From Verrucomicrobiales bacterium (GTDB taxonomy: Bacteria; Verrucomicrobiota; Verrucomicrobiia; Limisphaerales; UBA9464), in NCBI GenBank assembly GCA_027488845.1, contig JAIYBC010000052.1, forward strand, positions 79,941-143,940: DNA of 64,000 nt. The letters are read 5' to 3'. Shown one piece after another: positions 36,896-46,728 of the stretch. Made by a program: the position numbers and the translations under genes. The first letter of the stretch is position 1, and every line of letters begins with the position of its first letter. The notes beneath the pieces were generated by a model. It made no database searches and was not told where the DNA came from. It worked only from the letters and a program-made list of their open reading frames with translations.

Positions 36896-38407
36896 CTAGC
36901 CTGCCGGACGGAGCATCCGGTCGAGGACGTTTCGGGTGATGCGTTGGACGCGGGCGTCGGGTCCCTTGGGTTCGGTGTAGACCTTGGGGCGCAGGTAGCC
37001 GGGTGGCGCGGAGAGGCCGTCGGCCCACCAGCAGGTCGACGCGTTGAACACGAAGTTGCCCTTCGGCCCGGGATAGACGGTCGCGGTGTACACGCCGCCG
37101 TTGGGCTTGCCGGGGGCGCTTTGGGTGGGGCCCGTGGCGATGATCTCGAGTCCGGGGATCGGTGCCGGATCACCATGCCACTCCCATCCGATGAGGCCGG
37201 GGATGGCGTCGCCGGCCTTCATGCCGGTGCCGGCGTGGATCCAGTGGTCGGGCCTCGTGCAGATCCAGTCGGCGCCGCCGGTGACCTCGCCGGTGCTGTG
37301 TGCGCCGACCAGTTCGTTCGCATAGGGACGTTCGTGGGGCAGGGATTTCATCGCCACGAAATCGCGCATGCCGCCGTCGGGACCGGTGACGGCGACCCGC
37401 TCGAAGGCCCTGCCCGAGGCGTCGAATCGGACCCGTCCGCAGAGGGCGTTGCCGGAGAAGAAGGCGAGGTTCACGCCGGCCTTCATCGCGGCCTCGACGT
37501 TCCGGTACATCTCCAGGGTCCAGTACTCGTCGTGGCCGACGCTCAGGAATCCCTGGGCCCTGCGGAGTCCCTTCGGGTCGTGGTGGGTGTCGGAGTTGGA
37601 GATGTACGTGACGTCGTCGCCCTCGCGTTCGAGCCAGTGGACGAACGGGAATTCCCAAAGGAGGAACTCGCCGGAGCCGAGCGACTGCGGCTGGTCGAAG
37701 ATCTGGCAGTAGAGTCCGTAGGGACGGTTGAAGCCGACCTGGACGCCGCCGCCCCAGTACCAGGAGTCCTTGCCGTCGTCGTAGAGCGAGAACTGGGACG
37801 GCCAGCGGTTGTAGGCCTGCCAGGTGTGGTCGGAGCACTGGAAGAGGAAGTCGGCGCGGCGGTCGTCGCGCACGATGAAGGGGATGAAGCTCTGGAGCCC
37901 CTCGCCGGATTCGGTGAGTTGGGCGAGGTACACGCCGCTGAGCCAATCGCCGGGGATCCTCAGCGAGGTGCAGGGCGTCCAGCGGCAGTCGCGGAGGCGT
38001 TTGGGGCCGATGTCCGGATCGGGCTGGGCCTTGCCCGGGAAGGGCCCGAGTTCCTTCATGAGACGTCCGCCGTCACCGCCGTACCAACCCATGCGGAAGA
38101 TGCGGATCGTGAACGGGGATTCCGGCCGCGTGCTGACGTGGAAGGAGAGCGGCTCACCGGCGCGGACCGAGGTCCGGGAGGCGTAGCCTTCGATCCAAGG
38201 GCACCGGTATCGGGTGGCCGGATCGATCCGGGTCCGGGTGAGCATCCAGTCGCGGGTGCCGGGCAGGAGGTTCTCCCGTTGGATGCGGTTGGGTCGGCTT
38301 CCCGGGCGTGGCGTGGCGGCGGAGGACGTGGTGTTGGCGAGGGTCCATGCGCCGGCGCCGGCGAGGGCCTTGACCGCGTCGCGGCGGCTGAGTTGGGGCT
38401 GGGACAT
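36896..38407 (-). CDS. Tat-exported N,N-dimethylformamidase-like protein
   Basis: This 503-residue protein has a twin-arginine signal (LSRRDAVKALAGAGAWTLA). The mature part matches the large-subunit family of N,N-dimethylformamidase: IRIFRMGWYGGDGGRLM, SDHTWQAYNRWP, VHWLEREGDDVTYISNSDTH and SVGHDEYWTLEMYRNVEAAMKAGVNLAFFSGN. Amide hydrolysis would be the family activity, but the substrate is unknown and the small subunit is absent. It is divergent from the accessory region that follows. Confidence 0.85.
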   Translation of the reverse strand: MSQPQLSRRDAVKALAGAGAWTLANTTSSAATPRPGSRPNRIQRENLLPGTRDWMLTRTRIDPATRYRCPWIEGYASRTSVRAGEPLSFHVSTRPESPFTIRIFRMGWYGGDGGRLMKELGPFPGKAQPDPDIGPKRLRDCRWTPCTSLRIPGDWLSGVYLAQLTESGEGLQSFIPFIVRDDRRADFLFQCSDHTWQAYNRWPSQFSLYDDGKDSWYWGGGVQVGFNRPYGLYCQIFDQPQSLGSGEFLLWEFPFVHWLEREGDDVTYISNSDTHHDPKGLRRAQGFLSVGHDEYWTLEMYRNVEAAMKAGVNLAFFSGNALCGRVRFDASGRAFERVAVTGPDGGMRDFVAMKSLPHERPYANELVGAHSTGEVTGGADWICTRPDHWIHAGTGMKAGDAIPGLIGWEWHGDPAPIPGLEIIATGPTQSAPGKPNGGVYTATVYPGPKGNFVFNASTCWWADGLSAPPGYLRPKVYTEPKGPDARVQRITRNVLDRMLRPAG

Positions 38408-38493
38408 TCTGGGGACTCCGTGGAGAGCGTGTCCGGTTGGAGTGGATGGGGACAGAGGAATGGACGGTGTCGCCGTCCAAACTCGGAAGAGGC

Positions 38494-38520
38494 GTGAGAC
38501 TCGTGACCTCGTCTCCTACG
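38494..38520. repeat. 27-bp dispersed repeat, copy 2
   Basis: This copy is identical to 16645-16671. It lies in the gap upstream of the HTH gene and marks where dense chromosomal coding gives way to accessory sequence. Confidence 0.85.
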
Positions 38521-38633
38521 ATGTGGAGGGGTGCGCACTGTTGGGAATTTGTCACCGGGCGATTCGCGCTCGTAGTACGCTGGATACCAGCATCAAGCGA
38601 CAGCGGAAGGCATTTCCACGGGAAGTAATAACC

Positions 38634-38837
38634 TTGGGCGACCTCCTGCGGAAGAGTCGGACCGAGCGAGGTCTGAAACTGCGAGAACTGGCCGCCTTGC
38701 TGGGGATTTCCTGCCACAGGTTGTCAGCCTGGGAACGGGACCAGGCGAGGCCACCCCGGGAGAAAACGACGAAGCTTGCGGAGCTTCTTGGCCTGCCGGT
38801 GACAGCAATGGAGACTCACTCCAACAGCGGACTTTGA
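38634..38837 (+). CDS. Small XRE-family helix-turn-helix protein
   Basis: This 67-residue protein consists of one HTH: LGDLLRKSRTERGLKLRELAALLGI with recognition helix SCHRLSAWERDQARPP, then LAELLGLPV. It resembles short XRE proteins common on mobile DNA. The start is uncertain. TTG 38634 gives the minimal domain, but the preceding codons read KRQRKAFPREVIT, which looks conserved in such proteins, so a rarer start upstream (CTG 38580 or GTG 38523) is possible. Confidence 0.6.
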   Translation: MGDLLRKSRTERGLKLRELAALLGISCHRLSAWERDQARPPREKTTKLAELLGLPVTAMETHSNSGL

Positions 38838-38923
38838 TGTTGGGAATTTCCAGCCACCGCAGTCGGGGTGGAGACACGTCGACCGCAGCGACTCCTCCCT
38901 CTTCTGGGTCTGAACCCGACCAG

Positions 38924-39322
38924 TCAGACGACCAGCGGCAGGCTTTTGGGGGTCGTACTGTCCAGAGCGAGGTGCGAAAGATAGGAGAGCGCCATGGTCT
39001 GAACGGCGAAAGCGGTATTCGGATGCAGCCGGTCGATGTGCTTACCGAACGCGCCGTAGGTCACCGCACCACCGCAGGCGAGGCTATGGAACAGCGCCCT
39101 GTGGTTGGGACTCGTGGCTGGTTCCAAAATGTCTGGCAAAGATGCGCACGTGGCCCCTAGCGCGGCAAAGGAAGCGACCTGGAGGAGGTCCAATCTCTGG
39201 AGAAGCTCGCCAAGGTTGGCTGGCGGATCCTCGGATTCCAGAAGCTTTGAAATCTGCCAGAGCAAGTTTAGCCCAGCCCCGACGCCCGCGCCTACGGCAG
39301 CATGCTTTTTGAAGTTTGGCAT
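38924..39322 (-). CDS. Membrane-bound metal-dependent hydrolase-like protein (DUF457/YdjM type)
   Basis: This 132-residue protein begins MPNFKKHAAVGAGVGAGLN. It has the metal-binding pattern LPDILEPATSPNHRALFHS and C-terminal YLSHLALDSTTPKS of the YdjM/DUF457 family, which are short inner-membrane proteins often found on phages and islands. The ATG at 39322 follows a good GAGGG ribosome site. Function is not established. Base composition is lower in GC than the core genome. Confidence 0.75.
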   Translation of the reverse strand: MPNFKKHAAVGAGVGAGLNLLWQISKLLESEDPPANLGELLQRLDLLQVASFAALGATCASLPDILEPATSPNHRALFHSLACGGAVTYGAFGKHIDRLHPNTAFAVQTMALSYLSHLALDSTTPKSLPLVV

Positions 39323-39927
39323 ACCCTCTTTTGACAGGTGCCGTAAGACAACGGCGGTCTGACGGCAAAAATTTCCTGCGGGAATTCCATTCCCAAGAAT
39401 CGTCCGGAAAATTGAGTCGCGCTTGGATGCGCGAGGGCTGACTTCGTGGGCGCAACCATTCCGCTGCACTTCGCTCGCCCCCGCAACTGGAAGGCGAATT
39501 TGCGGTTCGTCGGGCACCAAGATCGAAGATTCCGCAGCGCGGTGATCCTACCCACTCTCGACTGCGGCCTGACAAACTCGGACAGAAGATGGCCAATTGG
39601 CTGAAGGTGATCGTGTTCTACCCCACCTGCGCTGACAATCCAAGCGCCGATGCTAGCCAAATGTAGACTCCCCAGCCGTCTAGCCAATCGGCCCACAGGG
39701 GCACCCGCCGAAACTGCGCCACGGGTCGAAATCCAGCCATAAACTACACTATTCCATGTGCCTGGATTTGAACCCACCACTTTCACCTCCCCCACTGCTG
39801 GTTTTGAAATCCGACTCTCGAACCTGGGTCGCTGGTTTTGAAAGGACAGGTGGCAATTGGGACCTTATCGGTCACAACGAGATAGGGAGCATATACTATG
39901 CATCTCGTTGTAGCCGATGAGGTTCCA
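39323..39927. other. Gene-poor stretch upstream of IS5-type transposase
   Basis: About 600 bp without a convincing gene. It contains a tRNA T-arm-like sequence (GGATTTGAACCCACC on the plus strand, 39765-39779) that cannot be folded into a full tRNA. GCTGGTTTTGAAA occurs twice, at 39798 and 39830. The left end of the IS element should lie here, but I could not find an inverted copy of the right end. Confidence 0.4.
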
Positions 39928-40059
39928 ATGAACAAAAACATCAGGTTCCGGATCGCCGAACCGCTCTGGGAGCGGTTCAAAAAAGCCCTCGACCGGGTCG
40001 GAGCACCAACCTTCGGGATCACCACCCCGACGACGACGAGGGCGTCCGCCGAAGGATGA
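39928..40059 (+). CDS. IS5-family transposase OrfA (43 aa)
   Basis: The short product starts MNKNIRFRIAEPLWERFKKAL. This resembles the N-terminal DUF4096 region of IS5-type transposases (compare 'DEQWERLEPLLP'). It ends at a TGA at 40057. The remainder of the transposase continues in another frame, with GRPPKDDRRMIEG readable before its first ATG. Production of a full protein would therefore need frameshifting by +1 (or -2) within 39980-40050. A run of six A at 39979-39984 lies in this overlap, but a simple -1 slip there would not reach the correct frame. Confidence 0.65.
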   Translation: MNKNIRFRIAEPLWERFKKALDRVGAPTFGITTPTTTRASAEG

Positions 40060-40066
40060 CCGACGG

Positions 40067-40723
40067 ATGATCGAGGGCATGCTCTACATCCTCCGGGTCG
40101 CTTGCCCTTGGAGGGACCTGCCCGAGTGGTACGGGCCTTGGTCCTCGGTCTATTCAAGATGGCGGAGATGGAACCGGTCCGGGCTTTGGGCCCGGATTCT
40201 GGAGGTGGTCTCGGAAGTCCCCGAGGGGGCTTTGGTGCATCTCGACGCCACCCACGTGAAGACCCATCAGGACGCCACCAATCCACGCGGTGGCCAGGCC
40301 CGGCAGGCCATCGGGCGCACCCGCGGGGGACTCAACACCAAGGTGACCGCACTGGTGGACTCCAAGGGCCGCGCGCTCCAACTCCTTCTGGACTCCGGCA
40401 ATCAGGCCGACATCCGGTGCGCGGACCGAATCGAGATCCCATCCGGACACCGGTTGGTGGCCGACAAGGGCTATGACTCGACGGCGTTCCGGGACCGGAT
40501 CTGGGACGCCGGAGGCTGTCCGTGCATCCCCAACCTGAAGAACCGCAAGAATCCTGCCCGCTGGCATCGCGGCTACTACCGGCTCCGCCATCGCGTGGAA
40601 AACTTCTTCCAGCGCACCAAACGCCAGCGCCGCGTCGGCACCCGCTACGAGAAGCTTTCCCTCCACTTCCTCGCCTTCGTCCAACTCGCCGCCATCCTCG
40701 ATTGGCTCAAATCCCCATTTTGA
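40067..40723 (+). CDS. IS5-family transposase OrfB
   Basis: This 218-residue product matches the catalytic part of IS5/IS427 transposases: CPWRDLPEWYGPWSSVYSRWRRW, then LDATHVKTHQ (first catalytic Asp), LVADKGYDS (second) and HRVENFFQRTKRQRRVGTRYEK (the Glu region). The frame is open upstream of the first ATG, encoding GRPPKDDRR, so the true N-terminus is supplied by OrfA through frameshifting. The catalytic domain looks intact. Confidence 0.9.
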   Translation: MIEGMLYILRVACPWRDLPEWYGPWSSVYSRWRRWNRSGLWARILEVVSEVPEGALVHLDATHVKTHQDATNPRGGQARQAIGRTRGGLNTKVTALVDSKGRALQLLLDSGNQADIRCADRIEIPSGHRLVADKGYDSTAFRDRIWDAGGCPCIPNLKNRKNPARWHRGYYRLRHRVENFFQRTKRQRRVGTRYEKLSLHFLAFVQLAAILDWLKSPF

Positions 40724-40929
40724 AGACACGCCCTAGGTATTCGCATCGAACTTCGAAGCATTTAGCCGTTTGGCTCAGACTGCCAATGTCCAACCAAGGA
40801 CTCCAAACTCAAGCACATGAATCGGGTAGCGACCGCAAATGATTGGAATTCCCGGAAATCTGTTTTTGCTTTCCTTGGCCGACAACCCGCGCCAAGTTCA
40901 TCGTACTCCCAAACCTGATCCGACCCAAC

Positions 40930-43900
40930 ATGACTCATCTGCCACCTCTGTTGACCAGACGCCTGACGTTTTTCGTCATTCTACTACTGTTTCGGATCTC
41001 GTTCAAAGTATTCGGTCAGGAAACTCCAGCAGGTTCAGAGAGTGTCGCCGACAAGCAGTACGTCGAGACACCCGAGATCCGCGTTGTAGAACGTGGAGCA
41101 CACCACCGAGTGGATGAATACACCAGCACGCACACCAACGAGGACGGCAGTGTGCTGGTCACGACTAACCGCTACACCGCTCTCGAAACCGGAATGCACT
41201 GGATCGACCAAGGAGAATGGAAGCCCACGCGTGTGGAACTTGATGAGTACGCGGAAGGCTTCGCGGCACTCGAAGGCCAACACAAAGTAGTTCTGAGCCG
41301 TTCCTTACGCGTTCAAGGTGCGGTGGATCTCCAAACCGCTGATGGCACCCGGATGCGGGCCACGCCACTGCAAATTGTTTATAGTGACCGATCATCAGGA
41401 CGGGTAACCGTATTAGGAGAGGTAAAGGAATCCTTCGGTAGCAAGACAGCGGCAGGCACAGTCGTGTGGCCGGATGCGTTTGAAGGCATCCGGGCCGACT
41501 ACCGAGCGTCCTACCGCGCTGGAAGTTTCGAGTGCGACGTCGTTTTGCGAGAGGCTCCGCCAACACCGGGTGACCTTGGCCTCGACCCGGCCTCGACCGA
41601 ACTCCAGGTAATCACCGAATTTTATGACACAGAAGCCTCAGCCGGCCTGATGGTGATTTCAGAAACTGACCAAGATACGCATGTCGTAATTGGAGAAATG
41701 CACCTTGGGCGCGGTTCGGCATTCGGGGAAGACCTTCAAACAGGAAGCACCCAGCGGATCCCAGTGCGGAAAGAATGGATAGAGGTTGACGGCCGACGGG
41801 TGCTGATCGAATCCGTGCCACTCGGTGATGCTAGCAAAGAAGCGGAAGCGTTGCCGAGGGAAGGAGCGTGGCTACGTCGTCCGAAACAGCGCCCGGGGTA
41901 CGGCTTGCCAGATCCAATGCTGGCTTCAACCGAGCGCAGGTCTTGGAAGGAAAATACCGCGTCAATAATTGCATCAGGCACACAGAATACATTGGCGACG
42001 CTTTCCCCCCCGGAGCCAGGGTTCGCCATCGATTATGTCCTAGTGGCAAATAGCACCAACTTCACCTTCCGCTCGACCAACACTTATTATGTTAGCGGTG
42101 CATTTTTGCTCGGTGGAACCGTAACATTTGAGCCGGCAACGGTTATCAAATATGCCTCGACCAATTTTTCAGAAATCCGAGTGGATTATACCGCAACCAA
42201 TATCGTCTGGCTCGGTGAGCCTTATCGGCCAATCTATTGTACTGCGCGTGACGATAACTCAGTTGGAGCAACTTTGCCTGGATCGACGGGCAATCCGACC
42301 AATACCTACGCCGAAGTCGCGCTATACTTTGACCGCACCTACAACAACGGTGTTTCTATCCGGGACCTGCGGGTTTCCTACGCACACCTCGCGCTGAAAC
42401 TGATGTACGGCCAGTCCAAGCATCTGATCCGTCACGCCCAGTTCGTCCGCTGCAACAACGGTGTCAGCGGCTATTCTCAAGCCATCGAGATGCAGAACAT
42501 CTTGATGGACCGGGTAAAAACCAATTTCTACGACCTGCCCTATGCACCAGTAAATGTCTACTTCGGAACCTACGACACCGGCAATCAGATTGCTTTCAAT
42601 GCAATGTCAGGTGGAGTGACTAACTACGCAGTAATCTGTACGGGGATCACAAACACGTCTAATGTAACCTTTTTCGGCCCACAGCCGGTCGCGTCGAACT
42701 CCGGGGCGTTCGAATCATCCGCCGCGGGCAATCATTATCTCCAGATCAATAGCCCATTCTTGCAGTTTACCAATACGTGGTATGGGATCGCGCCCACTAA
42801 CCTTACCGGAGATGCGGCGGCCAGTTTTCTCACTTATCGGCCGCCTGCCGTACTCAGCGGGGCACTTTCCGGACAAGTTACCTTTTCTGCCGGCGGCACG
42901 ACCAACCCACCCAGCGCATCCCCCTCGTACCAAACTCCGGGCTACCGATATTGGAGACTGGACCTCGTCGTTTCAAATGTAACAATTAACGGCGGGGGCA
43001 CACTCAATATCAATGGACAGTGTCGAAGGGTTGGCCTAGTGGGGACCGCTGTACTTAATGCCGGCGGCGGCAGCCTCAATATTACAGGCACTCCCACCGA
43101 TCATATCCGCCTGCTCCGGGTGGCGGCTGTCAACGAAGACCCGACCTTCGGCACATTGTCGGGTTCGAGCTTCAAACTGTTTTCCGGAAATCAGGTCAAC
43201 GCGGCGCTCCGGTTTGCTGACGTGGAATTCATCCCAAGCGAAACTTACACTCGCCGCCAACTTATCGATTCCAGCACGCCCGTGGACGGTTTGGTCACCT
43301 TCAAGGACTGTCTCCTCCGTGCGGTGAACCTTGAACCGTACTACTCTGGATACTCGTCAGGCTTCACGCTGGTCCTAAACAACAACATTCTCGAATGGAG
43401 CCGCGTGTCGGTCGGCCAAGCGCCTAGCGGCGGTAGTCCGCCGTTCCACTTCCAGTTCTACAATAATCTCTTCCGCCAGAATTCATTCTCGGGTGGCTAC
43501 AGGGGGAGCGCCTACGGCAACTGGAACGTGCGGGATAACTTCTTCGAAACCAGTTCAATGAGCTATTCGGCCGTCTATCCTGCGACCTTCCCTTCCTCCA
43601 ACAACGGCTTCTACCAGAGCACGGCGCTTCCAGGCTCGGGCAACAAAACCGTTACAGCCCTCGACTGGGTACCTGGCCCGCTTGGATCCTATTACTACCC
43701 GTCCGCGGGCACCTCCGGATCGCTGACCAATCTGCTCAATTTCGGCAGCCGGACGGCGGCGAGCGCCGGTCTCGCCCAATTTACCTGCATTACCGACATT
43801 CAAAACGTCACCAACGGAACGCCTCCGAGCAACTGGATCGAGCAATGGCAGCAAAAAGATTCAGGCACCGTGGACATCGGCTTTCACTACACGGCCGTTT

Positions 43901-46728
43901 CCAAGGTGGTAGGTGGTACTACGAGCCTCGCGCCCGCCTACCGGAGACCCGTCAGCAATGATGGATGGTTCCCATCAGATTCGGACTACACCGTAGGTAG
44001 CGGAGGAGACGCCCTCTCGGACTTCGTCGAAGACGTTAACGGGAACGGGATACCGGACGGAAGCGAGACAAACTGGGCCACGTGGGACTCGGATGGCGAC
44101 TACTTTTCTGACAGCCTTGAGCCAACCATGGGTACAAGCCCGATTGATTATGACACGGACAATGATGGCACTATGGACAGCGAGGAATACTGGAACGGAA
44201 CCGACCCCCTAATAGCTGGCGATTATCCCCCAAGGACTTTGGAGTCGTTCAGGATGGACAATTCGTCCTTTGAAAGCGTGGGAGGTGTCTCGCCGGTCGT
44301 GAACACCGCTTTGCTACGCGAATCGTTTGACGGTATGGCTGCCTCATTTACAAATTCAGGCGAACGACTTGTATATCCCGTTAGCGTTGGAACCGGGACG
44401 AATGCGCACAGTATAATCCAGTTCAAGACCGGCTCGGTGAGATTCACCTACATGCCAGACGTATTCGCTTCGGCGCAAACCAATCAGCAACCGGTGCGTC
44501 TCTTGGAATGCGGCTCGTGGCGGCTAAGTCTGCAACCCACCAACGGCTTCGTTGCCTTCGAATCGCCCAGTACCAACGGCTCGGTCAAGACCAATTTCAC
44601 TCTCAATATGGGGCCTATTACTGGACTTTCTGCGCGTCTGACTTGGGAGATTACATTGAGTTACAGTACCTACAGTTCAGCCATTCGTATCAATTCCACG
44701 GGTACTTCTGGCAGCGGAGTAGAGGCCGAGCCATCTGCATCTGAGAAGAACGCTGGATGGTGTGTAGGCAACGGCATTGGAGCTACCAACCACTGCGGAG
44801 GCCGTATCGACAAACTTGAGACATTCAACACTGCCATTTTGCTGGCGAATGCTGGGCGCCCGACTTCCGTCATTTTTGACGATGCAGTCCGTCGGGCTCA
44901 GTTACTCTCGGCTTCCGTCGTATCCAACGGAATCCGACTGGAATTCAACCGAGGCTGGGAGGGTGACTGGCAAACGAACTCGAGCCTCTATTCCATCGGC
45001 CGGCGGACTGCCGGGGAAACAGGAGCATTTTCAACGGTTGCCTCAGGTGTGCGGACGAACGCCTGGATAGACACAGCCGCCGTTCTGGGCCGTTACTACG
45101 AGTATCGGGTCAACCGCCATTCCACCATTCCTGTCTACGACCACCCCACTATTACCGTCGGCAGAAATGGCGTAGCTATGGACCGTCGTGGTCGAGCCCT
45201 AATTCTTGTAGACAACACCGTCTCGAATTCTATTGCAACGGAGTTGGAGGCGTACAAGGCCGACCTCATCGCCGACGGCTGGATTGTGACGACCACCAAC
45301 GCGCCCCGCCACATGGATCCGGCCTATCCCAACCCGTGGACCGGTACCAACTGGTACTCTTACACAAACCAGGTCAGTAGCGCGATGACGACTAACCGGG
45401 TCAACGCCACGGCTCTGAAAAGCTACATCACCAATTGGCACAACCTTTCGCCAAATGATACTAATGTTATTGTTATTGTAGGCCATGTAACCGTGCCCTA
45501 TAGTGGCAGTATAGCAGAAGACGGGCATCCGGAACATCGTGGGGCATGGCCAGCCGACTCATGGTATGGCGATTTGACCGGAGCCTGGCTGGACGACCAA
45601 CTCCTGCTGCCCGACGGAATGACAAATTCGGACGGCACCCTGGTTGGCTTCGTTCCAATTGCCGTCAATTACCCCAATGACGGACGCTGGAACCAAAATA
45701 CATTGCCACTGGAGCCAGACGGTTCACCTGGTCGCCTGGAGTTGGCCGTCGGCCGTATCGACTTTCGAATGTTGGAAGATTTCATACAGGGAGCCGAGGA
45801 AATCAGCAACGTCAGGGATGACACCGAGATCCGCCTGATTCGGCAATACTTCAACAAAACCGCAGGATTTCGTAGGGCTCAACTTTTACATAAGGAGGAT
45901 TTCGTGGCTTTCTTCAAAGATAGCTCCTTCTTGCAGACTGCTAAGACTGTCTTGCGGGTGCAAAAGAGGGCATGGAATACGGAAATTATGAATCCGGATC
46001 GCTATCAAGAAGACCTGTTTTTTTCTGGTCCGAAGAACCTGATGGGCTTTATTGGCAACTACGGTGACTATGACAGAATAGGTGTGAATCAAGGCAGCTA
46101 TCAGCATAGGGTATTGGATATAGCAGGCGGACTCCCAGGAAACACGCCTCGGGGCCTGTTTCAATTATTCCGTGGTTCCTATTTTGGAGAATGGCTCAAC
46201 GGTACAAGCGACAAGCAAGGGCGGTCCCTTCTGAGAGCTGTATTGGCTATTCCCGACGCCTCACTCACAGTCACTTGGATCGATAACGCGGTGTGGGGAA
46301 CTTGGCGTCCTGATCGGTTTTTTGCCGGCGCGCACTACGGGACGGCTCTCCAAGATTCCTTCGCAGCCAATGCTGGTGTCTCCTGCCGAACGACATTCAT
46401 CCTCGGTGACCCACTCCTTCGGGCTCATCCCTTGGCTCCGATAACCAGCCTAGCCAACAGCAAGAATGGCACGAATGTCACCTTAAGCTGGGCAGTCAAT
46501 ACAAACGCCACGGCCGGTTACCGAATCCTTCGAGCCACGTCCACAAATTCAGCTTCTTGGCAGGTATTGGCTGAGGTTTCCGCCACCTCCACGAACTGGA
46601 CTCATACCGCCACAAATCCATCGACCAACGTCTATCTTGTCAAAGCACAGGCTTTGAAGACAACTGGTTCCGGCTCCTATACTAATACTAGCCTTGGGAC
46701 TTTTTCTCAGCCAGTCATGATTCCATGA
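40930..46728 (+). CDS. Giant secreted protein with Ca-binding repeats and gingipain-like region
   Basis: This 1932-residue protein has a signal peptide (RRLTFFVILLLFRISFKVFG). The first 1000 residues are beta-rich with many Asn/Thr/Ser, suggesting a right-handed helix or adhesin fold (for example TFEPATVIKYASTNFSEI). Thrombospondin-type calcium motifs lie near 1035-1090 (DVNGNGIPDGSE; DSDGDYFSDSLEP; DTDNDGTMDSEEY). Residues about 1420-1830 resemble peptidase C25 (gingipain): RGRALILVDN, VGHVTVPYSG and PADSWYGDLTG. A catalytic Cys is not apparent at the expected point. A fibronectin III-like end (LSWAVNTNATAGYRILRATST) follows. ATG 40930 is chosen for the signal peptide. It overlaps the next gene by ATGA. 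Confidence 0.75.
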   Translation: MTHLPPLLTRRLTFFVILLLFRISFKVFGQETPAGSESVADKQYVETPEIRVVERGAHHRVDEYTSTHTNEDGSVLVTTNRYTALETGMHWIDQGEWKPTRVELDEYAEGFAALEGQHKVVLSRSLRVQGAVDLQTADGTRMRATPLQIVYSDRSSGRVTVLGEVKESFGSKTAAGTVVWPDAFEGIRADYRASYRAGSFECDVVLREAPPTPGDLGLDPASTELQVITEFYDTEASAGLMVISETDQDTHVVIGEMHLGRGSAFGEDLQTGSTQRIPVRKEWIEVDGRRVLIESVPLGDASKEAEALPREGAWLRRPKQRPGYGLPDPMLASTERRSWKENTASIIASGTQNTLATLSPPEPGFAIDYVLVANSTNFTFRSTNTYYVSGAFLLGGTVTFEPATVIKYASTNFSEIRVDYTATNIVWLGEPYRPIYCTARDDNSVGATLPGSTGNPTNTYAEVALYFDRTYNNGVSIRDLRVSYAHLALKLMYGQSKHLIRHAQFVRCNNGVSGYSQAIEMQNILMDRVKTNFYDLPYAPVNVYFGTYDTGNQIAFNAMSGGVTNYAVICTGITNTSNVTFFGPQPVASNSGAFESSAAGNHYLQINSPFLQFTNTWYGIAPTNLTGDAAASFLTYRPPAVLSGALSGQVTFSAGGTTNPPSASPSYQTPGYRYWRLDLVVSNVTINGGGTLNINGQCRRVGLVGTAVLNAGGGSLNITGTPTDHIRLLRVAAVNEDPTFGTLSGSSFKLFSGNQVNAALRFADVEFIPSETYTRRQLIDSSTPVDGLVTFKDCLLRAVNLEPYYSGYSSGFTLVLNNNILEWSRVSVGQAPSGGSPPFHFQFYNNLFRQNSFSGGYRGSAYGNWNVRDNFFETSSMSYSAVYPATFPSSNNGFYQSTALPGSGNKTVTALDWVPGPLGSYYYPSAGTSGSLTNLLNFGSRTAASAGLAQFTCITDIQNVTNGTPPSNWIEQWQQKDSGTVDIGFHYTAVSKVVGGTTSLAPAYRRPVSNDGWFPSDSDYTVGSGGDALSDFVEDVNGNGIPDGSETNWATWDSDGDYFSDSLEPTMGTSPIDYDTDNDGTMDSEEYWNGTDPLIAGDYPPRTLESFRMDNSSFESVGGVSPVVNTALLRESFDGMAASFTNSGERLVYPVSVGTGTNAHSIIQFKTGSVRFTYMPDVFASAQTNQQPVRLLECGSWRLSLQPTNGFVAFESPSTNGSVKTNFTLNMGPITGLSARLTWEITLSYSTYSSAIRINSTGTSGSGVEAEPSASEKNAGWCVGNGIGATNHCGGRIDKLETFNTAILLANAGRPTSVIFDDAVRRAQLLSASVVSNGIRLEFNRGWEGDWQTNSSLYSIGRRTAGETGAFSTVASGVRTNAWIDTAAVLGRYYEYRVNRHSTIPVYDHPTITVGRNGVAMDRRGRALILVDNTVSNSIATELEAYKADLIADGWIVTTTNAPRHMDPAYPNPWTGTNWYSYTNQVSSAMTTNRVNATALKSYITNWHNLSPNDTNVIVIVGHVTVPYSGSIAEDGHPEHRGAWPADSWYGDLTGAWLDDQLLLPDGMTNSDGTLVGFVPIAVNYPNDGRWNQNTLPLEPDGSPGRLELAVGRIDFRMLEDFIQGAEEISNVRDDTEIRLIRQYFNKTAGFRRAQLLHKEDFVAFFKDSSFLQTAKTVLRVQKRAWNTEIMNPDRYQEDLFFSGPKNLMGFIGNYGDYDRIGVNQGSYQHRVLDIAGGLPGNTPRGLFQLFRGSYFGEWLNGTSDKQGRSLLRAVLAIPDASLTVTWIDNAVWGTWRPDRFFAGAHYGTALQDSFAANAGVSCRTTFILGDPLLRAHPLAPITSLANSKNGTNVTLSWAVNTNATAGYRILRATSTNSASWQVLAEVSATSTNWTHTATNPSTNVYLVKAQALKTTGSGSYTNTSLGTFSQPVMIP

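Larger units (their letters stand above)
39928..40734 (+). mobile_element. IS5-family insertion sequence (IS427-like), left end not found
   Basis: The element holds two overlapping-frame genes for a DDE transposase. The right end is likely at about 40717-40734, where TTTTGAAGACACGCCCTA resembles the terminal repeats of this group. No matching left terminal repeat was found within 200 bp upstream, so the element may be truncated there. Confidence 0.7.

Noticed and set aside
38924..39520. Longer version of the hydrolase-like gene starting at 39520
   Set aside because: The extra N-terminal 66 residues have no homology and a good ribosome site precedes the ATG at 39322.
39752..39790. tRNA-like T-arm (GGATTTGAACCCACC)
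   Set aside because: The T-stem does not pair properly and no acceptor or anticodon arm can be built around it.
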